In this document: one piece after another, positions 9,210 to 19,350 of the stretch
Position numbering within the stretch: the first letter of the stretch is position 1
How the letters are laid out: each line of letters opens with the position of its first letter
Assembly (NCBI RefSeq): GCF_004116955.1
Contig: NZ_CP026362.1
Span: 3,818,001 to 3,882,000, forward strand
Reading direction: 5' to 3'
DNA length: 64,000 nt
DNA from: Bacillus vallismortis
GTDB taxonomy: Bacteria > Bacillota > Bacilli > Bacillales > Bacillaceae
Notes under the pieces: model-generated
Told to the model about the DNA's origin: nothing
Databases searched by the model: none
What the model saw: only the letters and a program-made list of their open reading frames with translations
Program-made: the position numbers and the translations under genes

Positions 9210-11135
9210 ATGCTTCATGGGCGACTTCGTGAAATTCTGCGCTTGCTGATGGCGGCTGAAGCCCCGGTGACGAGCTCGTTTTTTGCCGCGCAACTAAACG
9301 TAACGGCGCGGACGGTCCGCAATGATATAAAGGAATTGCAAAGCGTGCTGAGCGGCCATGGCGCCTTAATCCACTCGGCCAGAGGCTCCGGCTACAAGCT
9401 CCGCATTCATGACGAGCAGATATTCAGAACCTTGCTGCAAGATGTGCTTCTGCAAAAAAAGGGCCTGCCGGTGTTGCCGGAGGAGAGAATGGCCTATCTT
9501 ATGAAACGGCTGCTGCTGGCGGAGCATTATCTCAAGCTAGATGAACTGGCTGAAGAACTATTTATCTCAAAATCTACACTCCAAACGGATTTAAAAGAAG
9601 TAAAGAAACGGCTTCTGCCTTACCGCATCGTCATGGAAACCCGTCCGAATTACGGCTTCAAACTGCGCGGGGACGAGGTGCAAATGCGGTACTGTATGGC
9701 CGAGTACATTGTTGATGAAAGAGAAACGGAGATTGATGTTCTGAATGAAAAGGCTGATATTTTGCCAAAAGAAGAAATTGAGATCATCCGGTCCGCCATC
9801 CTGAAAAAAATGAAAAGCGACCGTATTCCTCTCTCTAACTTGGGACTGAATAACCTCATCATCCATATCGCCATCGCCTGTAAACGGATCAGGACGGAAA
9901 ACTATGTTTCTTTTTTTCAGGATGATATGGATCATATCTTGCATCAAAAAGAATATCAGGCTGCCGAAGCCATTATAAAAGAGCTGGAATCAGCTCTCGC
10001 CGTTACATTTCCGCAAGACGAGGCGGCTTATATCGCCATGCACCTCCTCGGCACAAAACGAATGACGCTGCCACAATGCGGGGAGGAGACAACGTCAATA
10101 GACGAAGAAACCGATCAGCTGACTTTTGCTATGATCAAAGCCGTTGATCGAGAACTGAAGCTTGGCATTCTGCATGACAAAGAGCTGAAAATCGGCTTGG
10201 CGCTGCATGTGAAGCCGGCGATCAGCCGCAACCGATACGGCATGAATCTTCGGAATCCGATGCTGGCAGCGATCAAGGAACATTATCCGCTCGCTTTTGA
10301 AGCCGGAATCATTGCAGGGATGGTCATAAAGGAACAGACGGGCATCGGCATTCATGAAAACGAAATTGGATATCTGGCTCTCCATTTTGGCGCCGCGATT
10401 GAACGGAAAAAAACAGAGGTCCCGCCGAAACGCTGTATTATTGTGTGCGCATCTGGCGCGGGAAGCGCCCAGCTGCTGCGAGAAAAACTCCGCTCCCATT
10501 TCGGAAGGCGGCTCGATATTCTTGGAACCGCTGAGTATTACAGTCTTGACCAAATGTCCTATGACTCTATTGATGTAGTCATCAGCACCATTCCGATCAA
10601 AAAAGAGCTCCCTGTACCAGTGCTAAAGGTCAACACACTCTTGGGCGGAACCGACTTTACAAAAATCGAATCCATTCTAAGCGATGAAAAAGAAAAAGCG
10701 GTCCGCTACCTAAAAAAAGAACTCGTTTTTTTACAGAAGGATCTGCGCTCAAAACAAGAAGTGATTCAATTTTTAGGGCAGAAAGCGGTTGATTGTGGCT
10801 ACGCCGATGAAGAAATCATAGATTCCATTTTTGAAAGAGAAGACATGTCGCCAACGTGTTTTGGCAATCTTGTCGCCATCCCGCACCCGCTCGTTCCGCA
10901 GACAAAAACGACGTTTTGGGCCGTTTGCACGCTCGAAAAGCCGATAGATTGGGAGGACCAGCGTGTTCAATTTGTCTGTCTGCTTTGTGTTGAAAAGGAG
11001 AACAAAGCGGATTTGCAAAGCATGTATAGATTGCTCGGCAGCATCTTGGATGACCCGGCAGCGGTGAACCAGCTGATCAAATGCCGTTCGTATCAAGAGC
11101 TGTCAGATGTGTTTGACAAAAAAATGCCGAGCTGA
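9210..11135 (+). CDS. licR: LicR, PTS-regulated transcriptional activator of licBCAH
   Basis: A 641-residue multidomain activator. It has an N-terminal helix-turn-helix (about 5-60) and a second winged-helix region to about 170. Two PRD domains with regulatory histidines follow (about 185-400). An EIIB-like domain has its Cys in IIVCASGAGSAQLL (near 412), and the C-terminal EIIA-like domain (about 495-640) has an IPHPL His motif. PTS phosphorylation of these sites tells the protein whether lichenan-type sugars and preferred carbon sources are present. The start has a GATAGGAGG ribosome site. It lies directly upstream of its target operon in the same direction. Length equals the known LicR. 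Confidence 0.96.
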   Translation: MLHGRLREILRLLMAAEAPVTSSFFAAQLNVTARTVRNDIKELQSVLSGHGALIHSARGSGYKLRIHDEQIFRTLLQDVLLQKKGLPVLPEERMAYLMKRLLLAEHYLKLDELAEELFISKSTLQTDLKEVKKRLLPYRIVMETRPNYGFKLRGDEVQMRYCMAEYIVDERETEIDVLNEKADILPKEEIEIIRSAILKKMKSDRIPLSNLGLNNLIIHIAIACKRIRTENYVSFFQDDMDHILHQKEYQAAEAIIKELESALAVTFPQDEAAYIAMHLLGTKRMTLPQCGEETTSIDEETDQLTFAMIKAVDRELKLGILHDKELKIGLALHVKPAISRNRYGMNLRNPMLAAIKEHYPLAFEAGIIAGMVIKEQTGIGIHENEIGYLALHFGAAIERKKTEVPPKRCIIVCASGAGSAQLLREKLRSHFGRRLDILGTAEYYSLDQMSYDSIDVVISTIPIKKELPVPVLKVNTLLGGTDFTKIESILSDEKEKAVRYLKKELVFLQKDLRSKQEVIQFLGQKAVDCGYADEEIIDSIFEREDMSPTCFGNLVAIPHPLVPQTKTTFWAVCTLEKPIDWEDQRVQFVCLLCVEKENKADLQSMYRLLGSILDDPAAVNQLIKCRSYQELSDVFDKKMPS

Positions 11136-11187
11136 CAGCCTGTATATACCTTTTTTCCGTTTCCTGCGGAAAAACCTTGAGTGTTTA

Positions 11188-11201
11188 TGAAAGCGATTTC
11201 A
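11188..11201 (+). promoter_or_regulatory. cre site (CcpA) in front of licB
   Basis: TGAAAGCGATTTCA matches the consensus catabolite-responsive element at every defined position. It is 62 bases upstream of the licB start. Catabolite repression of licBCAH by CcpA is established in B. subtilis. Confidence 0.85.
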
Positions 11202-11263
11202 TAATATGATGATAGCAACAGCAGGACATAACAAAATTGATCAAACTCTAGGGGGTCTTTTAT

Positions 11264-11572
11264 ATGAATATATTACTCGTTTGTGCAGCAGGAATGTCTA
11301 CCAGCTTACTGGTAAGCAAGATGGAAAAAAGTGCGCAGGAACAAGGAAAAGACTATACCATTTGGGCAGTTTCAGGCGATTCTGTACAGAATCATATCGA
11401 TAAAGCGGATGTACTGCTTCTCGGCCCGCAAGTCCGTTACATGCTTCCGCAGCTGAAAAAATTAGGAGAGTCAAAGGGGGTTCCGGTAGACGTCATTAAT
11501 ACCGTCCATTATGGCACGTGCAACGGGGCGGAAGTGCTGAAATCAGCTGAGCAGCTTGGACATGTGTCATAG
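11264..11572 (+). CDS. licB: PTS oligo-beta-glucoside EIIB component LicB
   Basis: A 102-residue lactose/cellobiose-family EIIB. The phosphorylated Cys is residue 7 in [13 protein letters not shown]. It accepts phosphate from LicA and passes it to sugar entering through LicC. It is the first gene of licBCAH, with a GGGGGG ribosome site and a cre upstream. The complex takes up cellobiose and the oligoglucosides released from lichenan. Confidence 0.95.
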
Positions 11573-11587
11573 AGAGGGGCGGGCTAT

Positions 11588-12946
11588 GTGAATAAAGTCA
11601 ATCAGATCTTAGAAGAAAAGGTCATGCCTATAGCGGGAAGAATTGCGGGACAGCGTCATTTGCAGGCGCTGCGTGACGGTATCATCCTCACGATGCCGCT
11701 AATTATCATCGGTTCCTTTTTTCTCATCATCGGCAACCTCCCGATCCCGGGATACGCTGAGTTTATGGCAAAAACGTTTGGCAGCTCCTGGTCTGAAAAA
11801 CTGGCCTATCCAGTCGACGCGACCTTTGAAATTATGGGGCTTGTCGCCGCGTTCGGCATCGCCTATCGGCTCGCCGAGAAATACGGCGTTGACGCCCTGT
11901 CAGCCGGAGCCATTTCACTAGCGGCATTTCTATTGGCAACACCTTATCAAGTGCCGTTTATACCGGACGGTACGACGAAAGAAATCATGGTCGGCGGAGG
12001 AATTCCGCTCTCGCTGATGGGGAGCAAAGGCCTGTTTGTCGCCATGATTATCGCGATGGTCTCGACAGAGATATACCGCCTCATTATCCAGCGCAATTTG
12101 GTCTTCAAAATGCCGGATGGCGTTCCGCCGGCAGTCAGCAAGTCATTTGTCGCGTTAATTCCCGGCTTTGCCGTCATCTTCCTGATTTGGGCGGCCCGGC
12201 TGATTGTTGAAGCGACACCGTTTGAAAGCCTTCATAATATTGTAAGCGTTTTACTTGGAACGCCGCTTTCTATTCTTGGAGGAAGCCTCGGGGGGAGCCT
12301 TGTGGCAGAAGCTGTCAAAATGCTTCTATGGGCCTGCGGACTTCACGGAGCTAACATTGTCGGCGGCGTCATGGCACCGATATGGTATGGCGCCATGGAT
12401 GCCAACAGGATTGCCTTCCAAGCCGGTGAGGAGCTGCCTAAGATTTTCACCCAGCAGTTTTTCGATATATGGGTCAATATCGGCGGAAGCGGCGCCACTT
12501 TGGCACTGGTTGTCACGATGTTCCTGCGCGCCCGAAGCAAACAAATGAAACAGCTCGGCAAGCTTGCGATCGGGCCGGCCATCTTTAATATCAACGAACC
12601 GATTATTTTCGGAATGCCAATCGTCATGAACCCGATGCTCTTGCTTCCGTTTATCATCACGCCGCTTGTCACACTGACACTCACCTACATTGGAATGAGC
12701 ACCGGCCTTGTCGCCAAACCGGCGGGAATCGCAGTGCCGTGGACCATGCCGCCGATCTTTTCAGGGTACTTGGCGACAGGGGGGAAAGTCTCAGGCGCGG
12801 TCATGCAAGCCATTAATATCGTTGTATCCTTTGTTGTCTACTATCCGTTTTTTAGAATGTGGGATAAGCAGAAGCTGAAAGAAGAAACCGATCTGGAGCT
12901 AACTCAAAAGCCGGCCATATTAGATGACAAAGAAGCGGCTCTCTAG
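11588..12946 (+). CDS. licC: PTS oligo-beta-glucoside EIIC permease LicC
   Basis: A 452-residue EIIC membrane channel of the lactose/cellobiose family with about ten transmembrane segments. The conserved GEELPKIF region and the NINEPIIFGMPIVMNP motif are present, the latter typical of substrate-binding EIIC domains. It is co-transcribed with licB (15-base gap) and licA. A close paralogue, ywbA, lies 20 kb downstream in the same window. Confidence 0.95.
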   Translation: MNKVNQILEEKVMPIAGRIAGQRHLQALRDGIILTMPLIIIGSFFLIIGNLPIPGYAEFMAKTFGSSWSEKLAYPVDATFEIMGLVAAFGIAYRLAEKYGVDALSAGAISLAAFLLATPYQVPFIPDGTTKEIMVGGGIPLSLMGSKGLFVAMIIAMVSTEIYRLIIQRNLVFKMPDGVPPAVSKSFVALIPGFAVIFLIWAARLIVEATPFESLHNIVSVLLGTPLSILGGSLGGSLVAEAVKMLLWACGLHGANIVGGVMAPIWYGAMDANRIAFQAGEELPKIFTQQFFDIWVNIGGSGATLALVVTMFLRARSKQMKQLGKLAIGPAIFNINEPIIFGMPIVMNPMLLLPFIITPLVTLTLTYIGMSTGLVAKPAGIAVPWTMPPIFSGYLATGGKVSGAVMQAINIVVSFVVYYPFFRMWDKQKLKEETDLELTQKPAILDDKEAAL

Positions 12947-12964
12947 AGAAAGGAAGTGAATCGC

Positions 12965-13297
12965 GTGAATGAGAAAATGGAGCACATTATTTTTCAAATC
13001 ATCCTTCACGGAGGAAACGGAAGAAGCTCCGCAATGGAGGCCATTGCCGCTGCGAAAAGCGGTGACGCAGAAGAAGCGCGGAACAAGCTTCAAGAAGCCG
13101 CAGAGGAATTGTCAAAAGCCCACCACTATCAGACAGAGCTGATTCAAAGTGAAGCGGGCGGAGAAAAAACGGAAATGACGCTTCTGATGGTTCATGCACA
13201 GGATCATTTAATGAATGCGATGACAGTGAAGGATATGGCGGCGGAAATCATTGCGTTATATGAAAAGATTACCGAGCAAAGGAGAGCAAGCATATGA
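12965..13297 (+). CDS. licA: PTS oligo-beta-glucoside EIIA component LicA
   Basis: A 110-residue all-helical EIIA of the lactose/cellobiose family. The phospho-accepting His is residue 77 in LLMVHAQDHLMNAMT. GTG at 12965 follows GAAAGGAAG and gives the normal family length; an in-frame GTG at 12956 is less likely. It transfers phosphate from HPr to LicB. It overlaps licH by four bases. Confidence 0.94.
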   Translation: MNEKMEHIIFQIILHGGNGRSSAMEAIAAAKSGDAEEARNKLQEAAEELSKAHHYQTELIQSEAGGEKTEMTLLMVHAQDHLMNAMTVKDMAAEIIALYEKITEQRRASI

Positions 13298-14622
13298 CAA
13301 AAGGATTAAAGATTGTAACGATTGGCGGAGGTTCAAGCTACACGCCCGAGCTCGTGGAAGGATTGATTAAACGGTATGATGAGCTGCCTGTTCGTGAATT
13401 ATGGCTCGTCGATATCCCGGAGGGCGAAGAAAAGCTCAATATTGTCGGCACGCTCGCCAAACGGATGGTTGAAAAAGCCGGTGTCCCGATCGACATTCAT
13501 CTTACGCTCGACCGGAGACAAGCGCTGAAAGACGCAGACTTTGTCACGACTCAATTCCGCGTGGGACTTCTGCAGGCAAGAGCCAAGGATGAGCGCATCC
13601 CATTAAAATACGGCGTCATCGGCCAGGAAACGAACGGCCCGGGAGGCTTGTTTAAAGGGTTGCGCACGATTCCGGTCATCCTTGAAATCGCAAAGGACAT
13701 GGAAGAGCTTTGCCCGAACGCATGGCTCGTTAACTTCACAAACCCGGCCGGCATGGTGACAGAAGCACTGCTTCGCTACTCTAACCTGAAGAAAGTCGTT
13801 GGTCTCTGTAACGTTCCAATTGGCATCAAAATGGGCGTGGCCAAAGCGCTTGATGTGGATGTGAACCGCGTAGACGTCCAATTCGCCGGACTGAATCATA
13901 TGGTGTTCGGGCTTGATGTTTTTCTGGACGGCGTCAGTGTGAAGGATCAAGTCATCGAAGCGATGGGGGACCCGAAAAACGCGATGACAATGAAAAACAT
14001 CGCAGGCGCAGAATGGGAGCCGGAATTTTTAAAAGCGCTCAATATCATCCCTTGCGGCTACCATCGTTACTACTTCAAAACAAAAGAAATGCTGGAGCAC
14101 GAACTGGAAGCATCACAAACGGAAGGCACCCGCGCTGAAGTTGTGCAGAAGGTTGAAAAAGAACTGTTTGACCTTTATAAAGACCCGAATCTCGCGATCA
14201 AACCGCCGCAGCTGGAAAAACGGGGCGGTGCTTATTACAGCGATGCCGCGTGTAATTTAATCAGCTCCATTTACAATGATAAACACGACATTCAGCCGGT
14301 GAACACGATGAATAACGGGGCAATCGCGAGTATCCCAGACGATTCCGCGGTGGAAGTGAACTGTGTAATGACGAAAAACGGCCCTCAGCCAATTGCTGTC
14401 GGCGACTTGCCGGTATCTGTCAGGGGTCTCGTCCAGCAAATCAAATCCTTTGAGCGTGTCGCGGCAGAAGCGGCGGTTACAGGCGACTATCAAACAGCGC
14501 TCCTCGCCATGACGATTAACCCGCTCGTTCCGTCCGACACAGTGGCAAAAGAGATTTTAGACGACATGCTGGAGGCGCACAAAGCGTACCTGCCGCAGTT
14601 CTTTAACAAAATTGAAGCGTAA
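13294..14622 (+). CDS. licH: 6-phospho-beta-glucosidase LicH
   Basis: A 442-residue glycoside hydrolase family 4 enzyme. It hydrolyses phosphorylated cellobiose-type sugars delivered by LicBCA through an NAD- and metal-dependent redox mechanism. The nucleotide-binding loop GGGSSYTPE is at about 10-18, the metal-site GLCNVPIG at about 170-177, and the conserved GLNH at about 200. It is the last gene of the lic operon (ATGA overlap with licA), followed by a strong terminator. Confidence 0.95.
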   Translation: MTKGLKIVTIGGGSSYTPELVEGLIKRYDELPVRELWLVDIPEGEEKLNIVGTLAKRMVEKAGVPIDIHLTLDRRQALKDADFVTTQFRVGLLQARAKDERIPLKYGVIGQETNGPGGLFKGLRTIPVILEIAKDMEELCPNAWLVNFTNPAGMVTEALLRYSNLKKVVGLCNVPIGIKMGVAKALDVDVNRVDVQFAGLNHMVFGLDVFLDGVSVKDQVIEAMGDPKNAMTMKNIAGAEWEPEFLKALNIIPCGYHRYYFKTKEMLEHELEASQTEGTRAEVVQKVEKELFDLYKDPNLAIKPPQLEKRGGAYYSDAACNLISSIYNDKHDIQPVNTMNNGAIASIPDDSAVEVNCVMTKNGPQPIAVGDLPVSVRGLVQQIKSFERVAAEAAVTGDYQTALLAMTINPLVPSDTVAKEILDDMLEAHKAYLPQFFNKIEA

Positions 14623-14655
14623 AAAAAGCCGGCCTTCAGTGGGCCGGTTTTTTTA
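14622..14655. terminator. terminator between licH and ilvK
   Basis: AAAGCCGGCC and GGGCCGGTTTTTTT form a GC-rich hairpin with T-runs on both strands. It serves the converging licBCAH operon and ilvK. Confidence 0.9.
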
Positions 14656-15744
14656 CTTGCTTTCAGTAAGCGCTGCGATTTCGGTCGTCCATCCGAATTC
14701 GTCTGTGACAGCGCCTTTTTGAATGCCAGTAATCGTGTCATACAGTTTTTTGGCGATTTCTCCTGTTTCGCCGTTGTTGATCGCAAGTGTTTCATCCTGC
14801 CAGATCAGCTCGCCGACTGGAGAAATAACTGCTGCTGTACCAGTTCCGAAGGCTTCTTCAAGGATGCCGTCTTTATGGGCTTGGATGACCTCATCGATCG
14901 CAATTTTCCGTTCTGAAACAGGAAATCCCCAATGCTTCAGCAAGGCGATGACGGAATTTCGCGTGATGCCTTCCAGGATGCTTCCGTTCAGCACCGGCGT
15001 TATGATTTCACCGTTGATTTTGAAGAAGATGTTCATGCTCCCGACTTCTTCAATGTATTTCTTCTCAATCCCGTCCAGCCAGAGCACTTGTGAAAATCCT
15101 TTCTCTTCGGCTACCTGTTGCGCTTTTAAGCTTGAAGCGTAATTTCCAGCGGTTTTGGCATTTCCCGTTCCGCCTTTTACCGCACGGACAAATTCACTTT
15201 CAACAGCGATTTTGACTGGTTTGATGCCTTCTTTATAATAAGAGCCGACCGGGGAGAGAATGATAAAGAGCTTATACGTATGAGATGCCGCAACACCAAG
15301 GAAAGGCTCGGTGGCGATGATGAACGGGCGGATATAAAGGGATGTGCCCTCCGCATTCGGAATCCAGTCTTTATCAATCGCGACAAGCTGTTTCAAGCCC
15401 TCGAGTACCTGTTCTTCATCGATTTGCGGGATGCAGAGGCGGTCGTTTGATTGATTGAGGCGCTCCATATTTTTTTCCGGTCTGAAAAGCAGGACATGGT
15501 CATCCTCTGTGACGTAAGCCTTTAACCCTTCAAACACGGTTTGGCCGTAGTGATATACCATTGCAGCTGGATCCATTGAAAAGGATTGATAAGGAATGAT
15601 TCTTGGGTCGTACCATCCTTTATCCGCCGCATAGTCCATTACAAACATGTGGTCTGTAAACACTCTTCCGAACGAAAGCTGATTTGGATCTGGTTTCGGT
15701 TTTTTTGCCGTTGTCAATTCAACGCGAATCTCTTGTTTAGTCAT
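14653..15744 (-). CDS. ilvK: branched-chain amino acid aminotransferase IlvK (YwaA)
   Basis: A 363-residue fold-type IV PLP enzyme that transaminates leucine, isoleucine and valine (and methionine salvage keto acids in B. subtilis). The PLP-binding Lys region is [15 protein letters not shown] (about 195-210). [12 protein letters not shown] and [12 protein letters not shown] are typical BCAT motifs. ATG at 15744 was chosen (GGGAG 7 bases upstream) over a TTG two codons earlier. The AT-rich leader contains a partial CodY-like sequence around ATTATTTTCAAATAA, which would fit nutrient control; this is tentative. Confidence 0.95.
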   Translation of the reverse strand: MTKQEIRVELTTAKKPKPDPNQLSFGRVFTDHMFVMDYAADKGWYDPRIIPYQSFSMDPAAMVYHYGQTVFEGLKAYVTEDDHVLLFRPEKNMERLNQSNDRLCIPQIDEEQVLEGLKQLVAIDKDWIPNAEGTSLYIRPFIIATEPFLGVAASHTYKLFIILSPVGSYYKEGIKPVKIAVESEFVRAVKGGTGNAKTAGNYASSLKAQQVAEEKGFSQVLWLDGIEKKYIEEVGSMNIFFKINGEIITPVLNGSILEGITRNSVIALLKHWGFPVSERKIAIDEVIQAHKDGILEEAFGTGTAAVISPVGELIWQDETLAINNGETGEIAKKLYDTITGIQKGAVTDEFGWTTEIAALTESK

Positions 15745-15869
15745 GGTCAATCTCCCTGTTGTTAAATTGTTTGTATTATCAAACTTATTTGAAAATAATT
15801 TATATTCTATTGTATACCTTCAACAAATATTCGCAATAGGTTTGCTCAAATTTGTAAGAAATTCATAAG

Positions 15870-15899
15870 AAAAAAGCAGGAGACATTAATTCTCCTGCG
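15870..15899 (-). terminator. terminator of the dlt operon
   Basis: GCAGGAGA and TCTCCTGC flank a 7-base loop and run into a T-tract on the minus strand. It overlaps the dltE stop codon. Confidence 0.85.
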
Positions 15900-16644
15900 T
15901 GTTCATTTGCTCAAACACCCTGTCGTAATCGGCTCGAGTGGCGTTCCGAAGACCTTCGACACGTTCATTTGTAATCTCTTGTTTGCCTTCCTTCAACCCG
16001 TCCAAGACATACTGAACATATTCTTCGGCTGATATGCCGCGGTACGTCAGGCCTTGTTTATCGCGTGATTTTTGGTTTAAACCCCTGTCAACCATAGGCG
16101 GCGCCATTTCAATCACTTCCACGCTCGTGTCACGGAGCTGGTGTCTCAGCGTAAGCGAGAACGAGTGAAGGGCCGCTTTCGTTGCGCAGTACACCGGATA
16201 AACAGCTAACGGATTAAACGCAAGCCCGGATGTGACCTGAACGATTGCCGCCTCGGGCTGCTTCATCAAATGAGGCGTGAAAAGGGCTGATAAATGGACA
16301 GGCGCTTGGACATTAAGTTCAATTTCATCTCCGTCCACAAAAAGCTCTTCCGTCCCTTTTTTGAAGTCAATTTCCTTTTGAATGCCGGCGTTGTTGACGA
16401 GAACATTCAGGTCCGGAAATTCCTTTAAAGCCCATTCATACAATGCTTCCCGCTGCGAACGGTCTGAAACATCACATTGCTTTGTATGGATGTTTGGAAG
16501 CTGCTGCTTCGCTTCTGTAAGCCGCGCTTCGCTGCGTCCGCAAATGATAACTTCATTGCCAAGTTCCAGCAGGCGCTTAGCAAGTTCAAGACCGATGCCA
16601 GCGGAACCCCCTGTAATTAAAACCGTATTGCCTGTCAATTTCAT
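15886..16644 (-). CDS. dltE: short-chain dehydrogenase DltE
   Basis: A 252-residue classical SDR oxidoreductase. The NAD(P)-binding GGSAGIG is at about 12-18, NNAG at about 87-90, and the catalytic YxxxK in YPVYCATKAALHSF. It is the last gene of the dlt operon. Despite its position it is dispensable for D-alanylation in B. subtilis, and its substrate is not known. Confidence 0.93.
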   Translation of the reverse strand: MKLTGNTVLITGGSAGIGLELAKRLLELGNEVIICGRSEARLTEAKQQLPNIHTKQCDVSDRSQREALYEWALKEFPDLNVLVNNAGIQKEIDFKKGTEELFVDGDEIELNVQAPVHLSALFTPHLMKQPEAAIVQVTSGLAFNPLAVYPVYCATKAALHSFSLTLRHQLRDTSVEVIEMAPPMVDRGLNQKSRDKQGLTYRGISAEEYVQYVLDGLKEGKQEITNERVEGLRNATRADYDRVFEQMNTQEN

Positions 16645-16731
16645 TGTTGGAACACCTCTTACTAGTTGGCTGTGATTCCTTTACTATTTCAAATCTTAGC
16701 AGGAAATATGCAGCTGCGTCCTATGAGATGC

Positions 16732-17910
16732 TCAGGATGAAGTGACTTTTCCGGTTTTATAAAACTCGTCAATTGCTTTATCGACATACACCCAGCCTTT
16801 CCAGCCGATGTGAATGGTGTCTTTCATGAAATACGGATCGTATTCATGCTTTGAGAAATCAGCAACCTGGAAGCCCTTGGCTCTGATCTGTTTATTCACC
16901 TTTTGGTAATAATCAGTACGTCCTTTTTTCGGGAAGCCAGTGTAGTCGTACCACTTTCCGTTAACAGGGATGGTGACAAACATAGGCTCTGCCCCTGCAT
17001 CCTTCAGGATATCAAGCATCATTTCAAAATCACCGTATTCCGGTGACACTGCATACGATTTTCCTTTGTTTTTCCCTTTCAGCTTAGGCACTTTCGGCTT
17101 CAGCTTTTTATAAACAGGATTGTCAATGTAAAAATCGTTAGACCCGGAGTGGCGTTTTCCTGACTGATCTGCGAGTTTATTTAATTCAGACCATGACTGG
17201 CCCTTTACTGACTGCGAGATATAACGCTTTGGACCGGATGATTCCGTCGCTGAATAATACATGTCCTTCTTTTCCAGCATGCTGTAATAGACTTTTGCCG
17301 CCGGCTTCAGCGCGTTCGCTTTCCACGTTTGGCCGTTTACGATTGCTTTGTACAGCTCGCATAGAATCGCGTCATTTTGCACGGCCTTAAAGCGCAGCAT
17401 GCGTTTCATCATTTTCTTTTTCACATCGGGGTCGATCCGCTCGTTAAATGCCAAATCAAGCCCTTGCAGCGCGGAATAGTTCGGCGCGAAATGCTGTTCA
17501 TCAGACCCGCGCTTAATAAACCATTGCGGAGACACGATGAATACGATTTTTTTGCCCTTCAGCTGATCCATATGGGCAGCGAAGTTTAAAGAGTGAATCA
17601 ATGACTGTGATCCGCCTTTGCCGACAAGGTACGGCGTGAACCCCTCATTGTTCACCTGAAAATAATTAGATGGGTGGAACTCGTCCAGCCGGGAAAGCTC
17701 AGAAGATCCGTAAATCGGAAGGTATTCCGGATCTTTGAGCATTTGATCTTGTAAATAAAGCCCTTGAAACATACTCGGGTTCAAGGCTGTTGCCGACTCT
17801 TTCACCCGCTTATCGGTGATGAAGCCTGACAGCCATGAAGATGGAACTGCGATGGCGCCTGCGAATAGAATAAACGCCAAAATAATTGGACCGAAAAAAC
17901 GCTTTTTCAT
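16732..17910 (-). CDS. dltD: teichoic acid D-alanyl transfer protein DltD
   Basis: A 392-residue membrane-anchored extracellular protein with one N-terminal transmembrane helix (about 5-25). It is followed by an SGNH-hydrolase-like domain: the GSSELSR segment (nucleophile Ser) at about 68-74 and a late DTIHIGWKGW motif. It completes transfer of D-alanine to lipoteichoic and wall teichoic acid outside the membrane. Its start overlaps the dltC stop by one base. Confidence 0.94.
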   Translation of the reverse strand: MKKRFFGPIILAFILFAGAIAVPSSWLSGFITDKRVKESATALNPSMFQGLYLQDQMLKDPEYLPIYGSSELSRLDEFHPSNYFQVNNEGFTPYLVGKGGSQSLIHSLNFAAHMDQLKGKKIVFIVSPQWFIKRGSDEQHFAPNYSALQGLDLAFNERIDPDVKKKMMKRMLRFKAVQNDAILCELYKAIVNGQTWKANALKPAAKVYYSMLEKKDMYYSATESSGPKRYISQSVKGQSWSELNKLADQSGKRHSGSNDFYIDNPVYKKLKPKVPKLKGKNKGKSYAVSPEYGDFEMMLDILKDAGAEPMFVTIPVNGKWYDYTGFPKKGRTDYYQKVNKQIRAKGFQVADFSKHEYDPYFMKDTIHIGWKGWVYVDKAIDEFYKTGKVTSS

Positions 17911-18146
17911 TATTTCAACTCAGACAGCTGATTTACAATGTTGTTAGGCGTATTCCAAACATCCCGGTCAAATTCAGTGATCGGCACTAAAATATCAAAA
18001 CGGTTTTCAATCGCAAGCAGCAATTCTACTGTTCCAAAAGAATCAAGCAAACCTTCTTCAAAAATGTCAATATCAGGATTTTCCTTTACGATGTCATCCT
18101 GGCAAACCTCTGCTAAAACGTCTAATACCTCTTGTTTAAATTCCAT
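17910..18146 (-). CDS. dltC: D-alanyl carrier protein DltC
   Basis: A 78-residue acyl-carrier-type protein. The phosphopantetheine-bearing Ser is residue 36 in [12 protein letters not shown]. DltA loads it with D-alanine, which is passed on through DltB. It is acidic and helical, and of normal length. Confidence 0.96.
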   Translation of the reverse strand: MEFKQEVLDVLAEVCQDDIVKENPDIDIFEEGLLDSFGTVELLLAIENRFDILVPITEFDRDVWNTPNNIVNQLSELK

Positions 18147-18162
18147 AGCTTTCTATTCTCCT

Positions 18163-19350
18163 TTAATGGTGGTGATGAAATAGTTTTCCTGAGAAAATAT
18201 AAAATCCGAAGCAAACGAAATGGAAAGTGATCACAATTGCAAGAGCGGTTGTCCAGCGGTTGGACGGCAGCCATTTGTATTTCTTATTCCACTTCTCGAA
18301 AAAGTTGTAACACGTCATCAGCACGGCGTGATAGAGGCCGTAGATGATATATTGCGGCGCAAGCCCGTGCCAAACCCCCATCAGCATAAACAGCAGGAAA
18401 TACCCGATGTTTGAGACGGCCATGCGGTTTTTGATCCACTTTTTCTTTGTCATCCAAAATACGAATCTCATAAACACATAATCCCTGAACCAAAAGGACA
18501 GAGACATATGCCAGCGATTCCAGAAATCTTTAATATTTTTACTGATAAACGGTTTATTAAAGTTTTCAGGTGATTTAATGCCCATAATATAGCTGACCCC
18601 GACGGCAAACATCGTGTAGCCGGCAAAATCAAAGAATAAATACATGCTGTAGCCATACATGTACAGCAGGTTCCCGAGAATCTTATGATGCGTGATCGCG
18701 GGAAGGTTCATGATGAAGTACGTGTTGATTGCGTAGCCGATAATAAACTTGTACAGGAAACCGATAAAGATTTTATGAATCCCTGTATATAATAGATCGG
18801 CGTATTCGTCTTTCGTCCAAGCCTTCTGTTCATCCTTGACGAACCGGCGGTATCTGTCGATCGGACCGGAGGAAATCGTCGGGAAAAACAGGATGAAATA
18901 CAGCAGGCGGTGCAGCGGCAGCTGTTCTTTCAGCAGGCCGTCTCTTGCTTCCATAATCAGCTGAACGCCTTTAAAGGTTAAATACGAAATCCCTAAAAAG
19001 CTGATCAGGTTATGTGGCGGATGATGCGGCTGCGGGTGTGAAAGAAACGGCCATATTTTTGACAGAAATAAAGGCAGAATCGCCGCGATCACAGCTCCGC
19101 AAAAGACAAAGCCGCTGTTCGCTTTCTGCCGGTACGCCAGATAGCCGCTGATCAAAAGCACTTGCCATATCGTAAACAGACACAGTGCGATGACCCCGTG
19201 TACGTCGTGCGAAAAAATTAAAGCCAATATGATGATAGATATGAACATGTTGTATGCTTGAAATCTTTTTCCGTTCAGGCCGAGAATGATCGTCGGCAGA
19301 AGAAGAATGCCAAGCAGTATAAAAAATAAAAACGAACTGTAAGGCGTCAT
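18163..19350 (-). CDS. dltB: D-alanyl transfer membrane protein DltB (MBOAT)
   Basis: A 395-residue membrane-bound O-acyltransferase with many transmembrane helices. The essential His sits in [14 protein letters not shown] (about 335-340). It takes D-alanine from DltC across or at the membrane. The ATG overlaps the dltA stop (ATGA). The C-terminus ends in a run of His residues. Confidence 0.95.
   Translation of the reverse strand: MTPYSSFLFFILLGILLLPTIILGLNGKRFQAYNMFISIIILALIFSHDVHGVIALCLFTIWQVLLISGYLAYRQKANSGFVFCGAVIAAILPLFLSKIWPFLSHPQPHHPPHNLISFLGISYLTFKGVQLIMEARDGLLKEQLPLHRLLYFILFFPTISSGPIDRYRRFVKDEQKAWTKDEYADLLYTGIHKIFIGFLYKFIIGYAINTYFIMNLPAITHHKILGNLLYMYGYSMYLFFDFAGYTMFAVGVSYIMGIKSPENFNKPFISKNIKDFWNRWHMSLSFWFRDYVFMRFVFWMTKKKWIKNRMAVSNIGYFLLFMLMGVWHGLAPQYIIYGLYHAVLMTCYNFFEKWNKKYKWLPSNRWTTALAIVITFHFVCFGFYIFSGKLFHHHH

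Noticed and set aside
10095..10553. 152-codon minus-strand frame within licR
   Set aside because: Antisense to the PRD and EIIB domains of LicR; composition and lack of a start signal show it is chance.
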